From Paradesertivirga superstes (GTDB lineage Bacteria; Bacteroidota; Bacteroidia; Sphingobacteriales; Sphingobacteriaceae), in assembly GCF_037622515.1 (NCBI RefSeq), contig NZ_JBBJCN010000002.1, positions 248,001 to 312,000 of the forward strand: DNA of 64,000 bases, given 5' to 3'. Positions within the stretch are counted from its first letter, which is position 1. Each line of letters opens with the position of its first letter. The translations under genes and the position numbers were made by a program. The notes under the pieces were generated by a model. It was not told the DNA's origin. It did no database searches and saw nothing but the letters and a program-made list of their open reading frames with translations. This document shows, piece by piece, positions 17,979 to 26,286 of the stretch.

Positions 17979-20900
17979 TTAGAATGAGATATTAGCACCA
18001 AATTGAAGACCTCGTGGCTGCGGAGGTGTAGCCGTGTCGAGCCCATCAAGGTTTTGCCCTGCACTGCCCGATGTCTCCGGATCTGCACCGGTATAATTTG
18101 TCTGAATCCATAAGTTAGTACCCAAAGCATACAGCCGTACTTTGTTTAGCTTAAGTCGGGCAGAAACTTTTGCGGGTAATGTATATCCAATGACAGCAGA
18201 CTTAAGTCTGATGAAGGATCCGTCTTCCAGATACCGGCTATTTTGTTCGATATTATAGTTATTGCCTACGCTTGTCACCCTCGGTGTATTGGTTATATCA
18301 CCGGGCTTTTGCCATCTGTCAAGCTGGCTTTTTAAAATCGAACGCGACGCATCACGGGTTCCTCCACCTTCTAAAATGTATTTATTGAAATTAAACACCT
18401 TATTACCGTATTGATACGTAAATAATACATTGAGATCAAAACCTTTGTAAGAGACCTTATTAGTTAATCCACCAAAGAATTTTGGAATTAAGTTACCCAT
18501 CAGCTGGCGATCAGCCTGAGTAAGCTTTCCGTCTTTATCTAAATCCTCGAACACTGCATCTCCTGTTTGTGGATCGACATACAACTGTTTGTATAACCAG
18601 AAACTCCCCAGAGCCTCCCCTTCCTGCGTTCTTCTGTATTCGCGGGCTTCAAAAGTGATGGGACTAATTAGTTTCTCTGCGCGGTTGCGGTTACTTGAGA
18701 AGTTAAAATTTGAACTCCATTCAAACCCATTTTTCTTAATATTAACAGTGGAAAGCCCGAGTTCAATTCCCCTGTTGCTCACTTCGCCTGCATTGGCCAG
18801 TGTACTTCCGTAACCGGTAGAAGCCGGTACAGGCAGAAATAACAATGCGTCGGTAGTGTACTTGTAGTAGGCGTCCACATTAATAAATAAACGGTCATTG
18901 AATAAGCCAAGATCCAGTCCGGCATTATAAGTAGTCGTTTTTTCCCATTTCAGATCAGGGTTTTCAAGCTGAGACGGAGCAATCCCTGGTTTCGGTCCGC
19001 TGGTAAGATTATCAGGATACTGTGCGATTCCCGTCCATAATCCGCGCGAAGCGTAATCGTTTATACCGTTCTGGTTACCGGCAGAACCTGCACTCACTCT
19101 CAGTTTCAGCTCAGTTACCTGCTCTACATCTTTAAGAAAAGGCTCCTGCTTGATCCTCCATGATGCACCAATGCCTGGAAAATATCCCCAACGGTTATTG
19201 GCGCCAAACTTTGAAGAACCATCTGCCCTGAGCGTACCTTCCAGATAATATTTATGATCGTAACTATAATTTAAGCGACCGAAAAATGATGCAATTGTTG
19301 AGCGGGATCTTCTCTGTTCAGATGTTCTGATAGACGCAGCGGAAATCTGCTGAAAGGAATTATTTGGAAAACCAGATCCCGTTTCAGATGCTACATTAAC
19401 ATTTGTGCCCTGGATACTATTGCCCAGCAGCGCGGTAATTGAATGTAAATTCGTTAATGCCTTTGTATAAGAAAGAGTTTGTTCATTCTGAAAGACCGTT
19501 AAGTTTGTGAACGCTTCATTAATGTATCCGGGCGGGTTTGGAGCTCCTCCGATAATCGTTTGATCGTTAAAAAACTCACGTTCGTTGTAATGATTAAAAT
19601 CTAAGCCAACAGATGTTTTAAACCGAAGGCCGGGTAAGATGTTGAATTCCAGAAATTGATTGCCGATGTACCGGAGGCTTTTAGTAGAAATATTGGTAAT
19701 GTCTGTATTAGTTAAGTTATCAATATTTTCATAAATAGAGCCTCTTGCAAGTGTGCCGTCTTCGTTATTTAAGGGTAAATAAGTTGGATGATGCAGGGCC
19801 GCTAGTAAATGGCCTGCTTGTTGTCCTGCGCCGCCTCTTACCTGCTGTCTGAATGATCGGTAAGCACCATTGCTTGAGCTGAGAGTAATTTTAGGATTAA
19901 GTTTAACATCCAAATTTAATTTAAAACTGCCACGTTCAAATTCAGCCGGATTTAAAACCCCTTCCTGACCGGTATATCCGGCGCCCAGATTGAACCTTAT
20001 TTTTTCGCTCCCTCCCTGCGCATTTAAATCATAGTTCTGTGTAAAAGCGGTGCGGAACACGCGGCTCATTCTGTCGTAAGTTTGCTGCTCTTCCGGGGTC
20101 CCTCTTCCAGGAACGCCGTTAATCAGTTCAATTCTGGGACGAAAAGGTCGATTTGCATACGTCTGATTTAAGCTTGGTTTATCAATTCCTGAATTTATCC
20201 ATTGCTCATTTACAAGCATAGCATGCTCCGGACCGCTGGTTAGGTCCCATAATCTCTCCTGATCTGCTTTTTGCCAGCCATTTGACACATCAAGACTGAA
20301 TTTAGTTCTTATAGAATTATACTCGCCACGTTTTGTAGTAACCAGGATCACTCCGTTTGAGCCGCGAGACCCATATATGGCAATAGCACTCGCATCTTTT
20401 AAAACTTCAATACTTTCTATGTCGGCCGGATTTATATCTGCCAGTGGTGAGGTCTTCTTCCCTCCAAGTTCTATCGATGCCAGTGAGTTATTATTCACCA
20501 ATACCCCGTCAATAACATATAAAGGATCGTTGCTTGCATTAATTGAAGCTGTTCCTCTAACCTGCACTTTCACTCCTTCTCCGGGGGTTCCTGAAAATGT
20601 ATTTACCTGGATTCCTGCAGCCCTGCCCTGCAATTGCGCATCAAAACTTGCAACCGGAGTTTGCTTGGTCTCTTCTGCATTGATTTTCGTGATGGCTCCT
20701 ACAACGCTTTTTCGACTTTGTGTTCCGTATCCAACTATGACTACATCGTTTAGCTCTTTGGTTAGCTCTTTTAATTTTATCTCTACCGGACTTCCGTTTA
20801 CTACAACTTCTATTGATTCATAGCCCAAATAACTAACCAATAAGGTGTAAGGAAATTTTTGACCTGTAATAAAGTTAAACCTGCCCTCAGAATCGGTATT

Positions 20901-21239
20901 AACGCCGTGAGTGGTACCCTTGAGGCGAACTATTGCACCAATGAGCGGCTCTCTTGTTATTGCATCACTAACCGTCCCGTTTAAGGTAGAATTAATCAGA
21001 GGTCGGGTCGGCTGCTGTGCAGATAGAATTAAAGGAACAGCAAGCATCACTACAAGATGCCAAAAGCTAACTAAAAATGACGATCCTGAAGCTCTAGTAA
21101 AGATTGGATGATAATGGATACCAATTGTTTTTTTCGAATTACCCGACGATAAAAACGCAGGACTAGAATTTTCTGAATTTAATGCTTTTATAAAAGCTAG
21201 GCCTGCATTATGCAGCTCAGCCTTTTCAAAATTTTGCAT
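17979..21239 (-). CDS. SusC/RagA-type TonB-linked outer membrane protein
   Basis: 1086 aa TonB-dependent transporter. An N-terminal stretch of about 55 residues precedes a hydrophobic secretion signal (FWHLVVMLAVPLILSAQQ), so the first ATG gives an unusually long leader; a later start at the internal Met would lack a basic n-region. A carboxypeptidase-regulatory-like domain follows (LNGTVSDAITREPLIGAIV, about 88-170), then the plug (DVVIVGYGTQSRKSVVGAIT; PLYVIDGVLVNN; IEVLKDASAIAIYGSRGSNG) and the 22-strand barrel, closing with GLQFGANISF. No STN domain is present, so anti-sigma signalling is not expected. It heads a seven-gene operon. A -7-like box lies about 290 bp upstream, implying a long leader that carries a hairpin on the opposite strand. 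Confidence 0.95.
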   Translation of the reverse strand: MQNFEKAELHNAGLAFIKALNSENSSPAFLSSGNSKKTIGIHYHPIFTRASGSSFLVSFWHLVVMLAVPLILSAQQPTRPLINSTLNGTVSDAITREPLIGAIVRLKGTTHGVNTDSEGRFNFITGQKFPYTLLVSYLGYESIEVVVNGSPVEIKLKELTKELNDVVIVGYGTQSRKSVVGAITKINAEETKQTPVASFDAQLQGRAAGIQVNTFSGTPGEGVKVQVRGTASINASNDPLYVIDGVLVNNNSLASIELGGKKTSPLADINPADIESIEVLKDASAIAIYGSRGSNGVILVTTKRGEYNSIRTKFSLDVSNGWQKADQERLWDLTSGPEHAMLVNEQWINSGIDKPSLNQTYANRPFRPRIELINGVPGRGTPEEQQTYDRMSRVFRTAFTQNYDLNAQGGSEKIRFNLGAGYTGQEGVLNPAEFERGSFKLNLDVKLNPKITLSSSNGAYRSFRQQVRGGAGQQAGHLLAALHHPTYLPLNNEDGTLARGSIYENIDNLTNTDITNISTKSLRYIGNQFLEFNILPGLRFKTSVGLDFNHYNEREFFNDQTIIGGAPNPPGYINEAFTNLTVFQNEQTLSYTKALTNLHSITALLGNSIQGTNVNVASETGSGFPNNSFQQISAASIRTSEQRRSRSTIASFFGRLNYSYDHKYYLEGTLRADGSSKFGANNRWGYFPGIGASWRIKQEPFLKDVEQVTELKLRVSAGSAGNQNGINDYASRGLWTGIAQYPDNLTSGPKPGIAPSQLENPDLKWEKTTTYNAGLDLGLFNDRLFINVDAYYKYTTDALLFLPVPASTGYGSTLANAGEVSNRGIELGLSTVNIKKNGFEWSSNFNFSSNRNRAEKLISPITFEAREYRRTQEGEALGSFWLYKQLYVDPQTGDAVFEDLDKDGKLTQADRQLMGNLIPKFFGGLTNKVSYKGFDLNVLFTYQYGNKVFNFNKYILEGGGTRDASRSILKSQLDRWQKPGDITNTPRVTSVGNNYNIEQNSRYLEDGSFIRLKSAVIGYTLPAKVSARLKLNKVRLYALGTNLWIQTNYTGADPETSGSAGQNLDGLDTATPPQPRGLQFGANISF

Positions 21240-21246
21240 ACTTTTA
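21239..21246 (+). promoter_or_regulatory. Candidate antisense -7 box (TACTTTTA) at the susC start codon
   Basis: TACTTTTA on the plus strand matches TAnnTTTG at all fixed positions but the last. Its first T is the last base of the complementary start codon (CAT at 21237-21239). The same placement occurs at the second susC (56986). No TTG element at -33 was found. Confidence 0.3.
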
Positions 21247-21252
21247 CATTGA

Positions 21253-21352
21253 GTTTAATGAATGGATTTGAAGCAGGTGACAACGCCAATTGATATGCCT
21301 GTTTCAATGATTTAAGCTCGTGGGGAGGTACTCTTAGTACTTCCCTTTTTTT
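21253..21352 (+). ncRNA. Candidate antisense RNA opposite the first susC leader
   Basis: Predicted about 100-nt plus-strand transcript from an approximate start at 21253 to the end of the T-tract at 21352. It would be complementary to the leader of the minus-strand susC mRNA. The support is the intrinsic terminator at 21323-21352, which serves no plus-strand gene, plus a weak -7-like box. In Bacteroides, cis-antisense RNAs near susC genes repress some polysaccharide loci (DonS-type, from memory). The exact 5' end is a guess. Confidence 0.35.
21323..21352 (+). terminator. Intrinsic terminator on the strand opposite susC
   Basis: The stem GGGAGGTACT (21323-21332) pairs with AGTACTTCCC (21336-21345) over 10 bp including one G-T, with a 3-nt loop. 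Seven T follow directly on the plus strand (21346-21352). Genes on both sides are on the minus strand, so no annotated gene uses it. Confidence 0.7.
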
Positions 21353-21860
21353 CATGATTATTAATTCGCCGGGTGTTCCTCCTTTGTTAAATTCATGTCC
21401 AATTTATTTTCCGGATTAACAACAACCTGAAAACACATTTGGGAAGTGCTTTAATGACAGGCCAGGCAGAAATGTGTACGTGGTTATATTATTCATAATG
21501 GCACAAATTAAAATAAAAAATAATAGACTACCAAATTTATAGACTAAATAGTTTATTATTGTTTACTCTCGAAAAAACAGGTGATGATCCGTAATTAATT
21601 TCTCATTAACTTTTTTCGGTGTCCTTCCTGGCCGCCGCCTCTATCCTTACAGTTGTGATGGACGCACGGACTAAGCTTGCTTAACAAAAAAATAACTCTT
21701 CCACTAGTCTCTCTGCTAAAAACGGTACGCTGATTTATAAAATGAAACCGGGTGCTGCTTATTTATCCAGGGCATTACGACGGCCCGAAGAAACCAAAAG
21801 CTGGATATATTTTACTATTCACTTAATCCAATCCAACAACAGGAGCCGTCCGTGTGCTTC
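21353..21860. other. Long intergenic region upstream of the first susC; no gene recognised
   Basis: Together with the terminator segment this 621-bp gap separates pckA from susC. It holds one CAAATTTA (21532-21539), which on the minus strand reads TAAATTTG, a match to the TAnnTTTG -7 box, and would start the susC mRNA about 285 nt before its ATG. A short open frame near 21700-21857 resembles no family I recognise. Confidence 0.5.
21532..21539 (-). promoter_or_regulatory. Putative -7 box (TAAATTTG) for the susC-led operon
   Basis: Minus-strand TAAATTTG fits the Bacteroidota -7 consensus. It predicts a leader of about 285 nt for susC that includes the opposite-strand terminator hairpin. No convincing TTG at -33 was seen. 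Confidence 0.4.
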
Positions 21861-23384
21861 TTAAATAAACTGCTTAAAATTATTTTCAAACTTACTTGCA
21901 AGATCGTCTCGCCGTTGATTATAATCTGCCAAATCGGTTGCCTGCTTACAGGGGTTCAGGAACTCATCTTTAACTCCCGGGCAGGACTTTGGAATCTGTA
22001 AATCCAGAACAGGAAAAAGTTCAAATTTTTGCGATTCTAAGGAGCCATTAAGAGCGGCAGTTATTAGCGCCCGTGTGTTCTTTATACTAATCCTTTTGCC
22101 TTCTTTGTACGACAAGCCATTCCAGCCGGTATTGACCAACCAAACATTGATATTGTATTTTTCCAGCTTTTCTGCAAGCAGACCGGCATATACTGTTGGA
22201 TGAAGCGGTAAAAACGGAGCTCCAAAACAGGTGCTAAAGGTTGGTTTGGGTTCTGTCACTCCTGTTTCTGTTCCGGCAACTTTAGAGGTATATCCATTTA
22301 GGAAATAATACATAACCTGCGGAATGCTTAATTTGCTAATTGGCGGCAATACACCTGTTGCATCACAGGTGAGAAAAAATATAGTGCCAGGAATACCTCC
22401 TCTGGAAGGATTTGCTCTGTTTTTTAAAAAATGCAGAGGGTAACTAACTCTGGTGTTATCGGTTATTGATCCATTATTGAAATCAATTACATTTGAATCT
22501 GGCTTAAACAAAATATTTTCGACCAGAGCTCCTTTCCTTATGGCCCTGAAAATATCTGGTTCATGTTCTTCATCTAAATTAATAGTTTTTGCATAACAAC
22601 CACCTTCAAAATTAAAAACAGAATTTTGATCCCATCCATGCTCATCGTCCCCTATTAGTTTCCGTTCCGACTCAGCGCTTAAAGTTGTTTTTCCGGTTCC
22701 ACTTAACCCAAAAAACAACGCAACGTCTCCATCATGGCCAATATTGGCGCTGCAATGCATACTTAATACGTTATGCTTAGAAGGTAAAATATAATTTAAT
22801 ACAGTAAACACTCCTTTTTTTACTTCACCCGTATATCCTGTACCGCCAATTAATATAGTTCTGTCTTCAAACGAAATGATCGAAAAATTTGACGATCGCA
22901 CATGATGAATTGCAGGGTCAGCCTGAAAGTCAGGGGCCTGTATTATTGTCCATTCTTCGATCGTTTCAGACGACTCAATCTCATCCGGCCTCAAAAACAT
23001 ATTATAGGCAAATAGATTTCCCGACGGATATTCATTTATCACATTAACTTTTAGGTGATATGCGGGATGTGCGCATGTAAAGCATTCTCTCTGCCAAAGT
23101 TCAGGTTTACTATCCAGATAACTCAATACATCCTTTTTAAGCGATTGATAACTCTTGTTATCAACAGGGATATTAAATCCGCCCCAGCTTACGCAGGCGT
23201 TGACTTCATCATTCTCTACTATATACTTATCCAAAGGGCATCGGCCCGTAAATTTTCCGGTATGAATGCACAATGCCCCTGTACTACTCAGGGTGCCATG
23301 TTTTTTTTTCAGAGTTGCTTCAGTAAGTTCATCGGGGGTAAGCTGATTATGGACTTTTGCGGATTTAAAGTAAGAAGTATTCAT
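21861..23384 (-). CDS. pckA: Phosphoenolpyruvate carboxykinase (ATP)
   Basis: 507 aa cytosolic enzyme converting oxaloacetate and ATP to phosphoenolpyruvate and CO2 for gluconeogenesis. The ATP-type kinase 1a P-loop is GLSGTGKT (226-233), preceded by ILIGGTGYTGEVKKG and followed by the kinase 2 metal site LIGDDEHGW. The arginine loop FLKNRANPSRGGIPGTIFFL and TGWNGLSYKEGKRISIKNTR are present. It is somewhat shorter than the usual 530-540 aa. The substrate-binding loop usually written TGRSPKDK is here TGRCPLDK (46-53), so Ser and Lys are replaced, though the Arg remains. It lies 55 bp after a GYD-domain gene and could be co-transcribed with it. The kinase core is complete. Confidence 0.93.
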   Translation of the reverse strand: MNTSYFKSAKVHNQLTPDELTEATLKKKHGTLSSTGALCIHTGKFTGRCPLDKYIVENDEVNACVSWGGFNIPVDNKSYQSLKKDVLSYLDSKPELWQRECFTCAHPAYHLKVNVINEYPSGNLFAYNMFLRPDEIESSETIEEWTIIQAPDFQADPAIHHVRSSNFSIISFEDRTILIGGTGYTGEVKKGVFTVLNYILPSKHNVLSMHCSANIGHDGDVALFFGLSGTGKTTLSAESERKLIGDDEHGWDQNSVFNFEGGCYAKTINLDEEHEPDIFRAIRKGALVENILFKPDSNVIDFNNGSITDNTRVSYPLHFLKNRANPSRGGIPGTIFFLTCDATGVLPPISKLSIPQVMYYFLNGYTSKVAGTETGVTEPKPTFSTCFGAPFLPLHPTVYAGLLAEKLEKYNINVWLVNTGWNGLSYKEGKRISIKNTRALITAALNGSLESQKFELFPVLDLQIPKSCPGVKDEFLNPCKQATDLADYNQRRDDLASKFENNFKQFI

Positions 23385-23439
23385 AGGCCAATTATTAAAT
23401 TAATCTATCATCTACATGCCATAGTTCTGCCGGAGGCCG

Positions 23440-23766
23440 TTATGTTCCAGGTGGGCGGTAAGCGACCGCCTCCGCACGGCTAAGGGCGTTAAGTGTCTCT
23501 TCTACTGTGAGCAAAGGAGTCGTTTCACATTTCGACAAGGCCCCGCCACCGCTTATTGCGATAACGACTGCCGCCATCGACACATTATCCGGTGCTTCCC
23601 ATAAATTATATCCGTCGTATGCACCGAAAGCGTACCAGAATCCATGCAGCTTCCCACCAACGGACTCAATGTACTTTCGGGCAGCCTCACGACGGTCTTC
23701 AGGATTTTTAATTAATCGGGTCCAGGTTTCCGGCGTATAGCTGAATCGTGTTAAATAAAGAGCCAT
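23440..23766 (-). CDS. GYD domain-containing protein
   Basis: 108 aa from the ATG at 23764-23766 (MALYLTRFSY); a longer frame extends upstream but its first 21 residues look non-conserved. The sequence has the GYD family pattern: a YLTRFSYTPETW start, VGGKLHGFWYAFGAYDGYNL containing the YGxYD-type motif, then the helix VSMAAVVIAISGGGAL and the segment TTPLLTVEETLNAL. These small proteins have a ferredoxin-like fold and no established function. It precedes pckA by 55 bp and is divergent from efp. Confidence 0.85.
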   Translation of the reverse strand: MALYLTRFSYTPETWTRLIKNPEDRREAARKYIESVGGKLHGFWYAFGAYDGYNLWEAPDNVSMAAVVIAISGGGALSKCETTPLLTVEETLNALSRAEAVAYRPPGT

Positions 23767-24075
23767 TATTTTAGGTTTAAATGGTTGCCTACTCTGTAGG
23801 GTTTTCGGCTTCTCCGTTCTGTAATTCATTTATTCCCGATACTGGATGGTAGCCGATAAGGGGAGGTTTTGCGCAGATATACATAAATATCGTGAATTAG
23901 AAGTGCTTGCGCAACATTAAGGAACAATATTTTTATAGCGATTAATTACACGACAAATGCACCTTTTTATCCCGACCATACAAGAGATTTCTTGATTATG
24001 ATCTTTAAAATAAGTTTCTAATAAAAATATAAAAATGCGTCTATCTTTGGGCTCAAATTTTACAATTGTATTCTT
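23767..24075. other. Divergent promoter region between GYD gene and efp
   Basis: A 309-bp spacer with no gene. The efp promoter is marked separately; nothing equally clear was found for the GYD gene. Confidence 0.5.
24042..24049 (+). promoter_or_regulatory. Putative -7 box (TATCTTTG) of efp
   Basis: TATCTTTG matches TAnnTTTG exactly and lies 26 bp before the efp ATG, giving a short leader. The -33 element is not clear. Confidence 0.55.
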
Positions 24076-24636
24076 ATGGCAAAGGCATCTGAAGTTAAAA
24101 CAGGAAATATTTTACGTTACAACAGTGAACTGGTAACGGTAGAAGAATTTGTACATCGTACACCAGGTAAAGGCGGGGCCTTTTATTTAGGTAAATTCCG
24201 TAATATTAAAACCGGAAAAATTGTGGAAGCACGTTTAGGAACTGACGAGCAGGTGGAAATTTGTCGTGTAGAAACCAGTGATTACCAATATCTATATGAA
24301 GAGGGTGATTATTTTGTGGTAATGGATAATGTTTCTTTTGAACAGCACAATATCCCTAAATCACTATTTGGACCATCGGCGAGGTTCATTAAAGAAGGTA
24401 TGAATGTAATAGTTTCATTTGAAAGTGAAGAACCTATTATGGCTCAGGCACCGAACAATGTGGAACTGGAAATTACATACACTGAACCAGCTGTTAAAGG
24501 TGATACTTCTTCAGGAGCTCAGAAATATGCTACTACAGAAAACGGCATCGAAATAAAAGTCCCTTTATTTGTAAATCAGGGAGATAAGATAAAAATAGAT
24601 ACCCGCACAGGAGAATATATTGAGAGGGTAAAATAG
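24076..24636 (+). CDS. efp: Elongation factor P
   Basis: 186 aa translation factor that enters between the P and E sites to relieve stalling at polyproline stretches. All three beta-barrel domains are there: the KOW-like N-terminus (KASEVKTGNILRYNSELVTV), the tip loop TPGKGGAF with Lys32 at the position modified or recognised in many species, the central OB domain, and the C-terminal OB domain ending KVPLFVNQGDKIKIDTRTGE. Length is standard. It is a monocistronic plus-strand gene followed by a large inverted repeat that separates it from the convergent efflux operon. Confidence 0.97.
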   Translation: MAKASEVKTGNILRYNSELVTVEEFVHRTPGKGGAFYLGKFRNIKTGKIVEARLGTDEQVEICRVETSDYQYLYEEGDYFVVMDNVSFEQHNIPKSLFGPSARFIKEGMNVIVSFESEEPIMAQAPNNVELEITYTEPAVKGDTSSGAQKYATTENGIEIKVPLFVNQGDKIKIDTRTGEYIERVK

Positions 24637-24666
24637 TAATTAATAAGATTTTTAATCAGTAAAACA

Positions 24667-24817
24667 GAGGCTGTCTCAAATTCATTCTTGTCATCTTCAG
24701 CCTGTCGAAAGATTGATGCTACGAAGTCCAAAAGGCTTTGACAAGCCTATACTGAGCCCGACGAAGTGCTCAGCCTGACGTTAAGATGGGGTATTTTGGT
24801 GAATTTGAGACAGCCTC
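24667..24817. repeat. MITE-like inverted-repeat element
   Basis: An 18-nt perfect inverted repeat, GAGGCTGTCTCAAATTCA at 24667-24684 and its complement at 24800-24817, bounds a 151-bp non-coding element. The interior has further imperfect palindromes of the type GCCTGTCGAAAG and GAGCCCGACGAAGTGCTC, reminiscent of interspersed repeats in Bacteroidota. It sits between the convergent efp and outer membrane factor genes, where it could terminate both transcripts. Confidence 0.7.
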
Positions 24818-24873
24818 ATCCCCAGGGCTACACACTCCCTGTTTTTAGTGGTAGCCCCCGATGAAATCAGGTA

Positions 24874-26286
24874 TTACTTCCAACCTCCCCCTAAAGCTCT
24901 GTAAAGCTCTACAACTGCCTGTAACTGCTGTTGTTTGTCATTTACACGATTCAGCTGAGCCGACAAATAACTTTGCTGAGCATTTATAACTTCAGTATAA
25001 TTGGCAGAGCCATACTTCAAAAGTTCGCGGGTAAATTCAATTGATTTTTGAAGGGAGGCCAGTTGCTTACTGCGAACTGAGTTTTTTTCAACTGCAGTTT
25101 GATAATCAGACATCGCATCAGAGACTTCCTGCCCTGCTTCAAGTAGACTGTTTTGAAATGAAAAAAGTGCTTCCTGCTGTGCTGCCTTTGCAACTTCCAA
25201 CCTTGTTTTATTAATCCTCCTGTTAAAAATGGGTTGTGCTAAACCACCTGCCAGACTTGCGAAAACAGATCCGGGATTAAAGAAATCCTTTATAGCGGTA
25301 TTAGACAATCCACCTGAGGCTGTGATGGTTAAAGAAGGATAAAAGAAGGTCTTAGCCATATTGGTATTCTCAAAGTAATACCTGAAATTATACTCTGCCT
25401 GCTGAACATCCGGACGTCTGCTTAATAACTGGGAGGGAATTCCGGTGTTAAAAACTGAAGGCTGGCTCTGCTGATCCAAACCGGATCTGTTTATAGCACC
25501 CGGAGCTCTGCCCAACACAATACTCAAAGCATTTTCTAATTCCCTAATGCTCTGTTTCAGATCCGGAATAGTTACTTCGACAGCGTACTGGTTAGCTTCA
25601 CTCTGTACTACAGCCGCTCCCGTTACTACTGCCGCCTCCTTTAGAGCACGCATAGTTTCAACAGACTGAATCCAGTTTTTTACAGTTTGTTCTGTTATAG
25701 CCAGCTGCTGATCTAAGGCAAGCAGTGAATAATAATAATTGGCAATAGTAGCCACGATACTGGTCTGCACGGCCCTCGAGTAGGCTTTGTTTTGTAAAAG
25801 GCTTGCCATACCTGCTCTTTTCGAACTGCCCAGTTTGCCCCAGATATCGGCCTCCCAGCTGGAACTTAAGCCAGCCTGAAACACCCTGTTATTATTAATA
25901 AATCCACCACCCTGTGCATCAGAAAGCTTGTTAAATGTAAGTCCGGCATTCGCATTTACTCCCGGGAGAAAGGCAGCCCTGCTTTGCTTGTAATAGGCTT
26001 CCGACTGCTGCACACGTGTAAAAGCGATTTTGAGGTCGAGGTTATTAGATATACCTTCTTCAATCAGCGCCTGCAAAGCTGTATCAGTAAATAATTGCTT
26101 CCACGGCAAATCAGCTATAGTGCTGGTATCTCCGGAAGGTAAATTACGATACAGATTTTGTGTATTAACTTCCGGACTTGCATAGCGCTGTGTTACTTTA
26201 CATGACGATAGTGCCATAAGTGCCAATGCAAAAAACAGAAATAGATTTTTATATAAATTATTCATTGTTCTTTTAATCAAAATCAT
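24874..26286 (-). CDS. RND efflux outer membrane factor, NodT/OprM-type lipoprotein
   Basis: 470 aa TolC-like outer membrane channel subunit. An N-terminal lipoprotein signal (NLYKNLFLFFALALMALSSC) is followed by two OEP repeats: LPWKQLFTDTALQALIEEGI, LKIAFTRVQQSEAYYKQSRA and SSSWEADIWGKLGSSKRA in the first, SRRPDVQQAEYNFRYYFE and LAGGLAQPIFNRRINKTRLE in the second, ending with VELYRALGGGW. The start at 26286 overlaps the permease stop by 4 bp, which suits translational coupling; an internal ATG at 26265 would give a more ordinary signal peptide. It is the last gene of the marR-adaptor-permease-channel operon and completes a tripartite pump. Confidence 0.93.
   Translation of the reverse strand: MILIKRTMNNLYKNLFLFFALALMALSSCKVTQRYASPEVNTQNLYRNLPSGDTSTIADLPWKQLFTDTALQALIEEGISNNLDLKIAFTRVQQSEAYYKQSRAAFLPGVNANAGLTFNKLSDAQGGGFINNNRVFQAGLSSSWEADIWGKLGSSKRAGMASLLQNKAYSRAVQTSIVATIANYYYSLLALDQQLAITEQTVKNWIQSVETMRALKEAAVVTGAAVVQSEANQYAVEVTIPDLKQSIRELENALSIVLGRAPGAINRSGLDQQSQPSVFNTGIPSQLLSRRPDVQQAEYNFRYYFENTNMAKTFFYPSLTITASGGLSNTAIKDFFNPGSVFASLAGGLAQPIFNRRINKTRLEVAKAAQQEALFSFQNSLLEAGQEVSDAMSDYQTAVEKNSVRSKQLASLQKSIEFTRELLKYGSANYTEVINAQQSYLSAQLNRVNDKQQQLQAVVELYRALGGGWK

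Noticed and set aside
21700..21857. Short plus-strand frame (KNGTLIYKMKPGAAYLSRAL and on)
   Set aside because: About 59 codons, no recognised similarity, stop directly upstream; likely chance.
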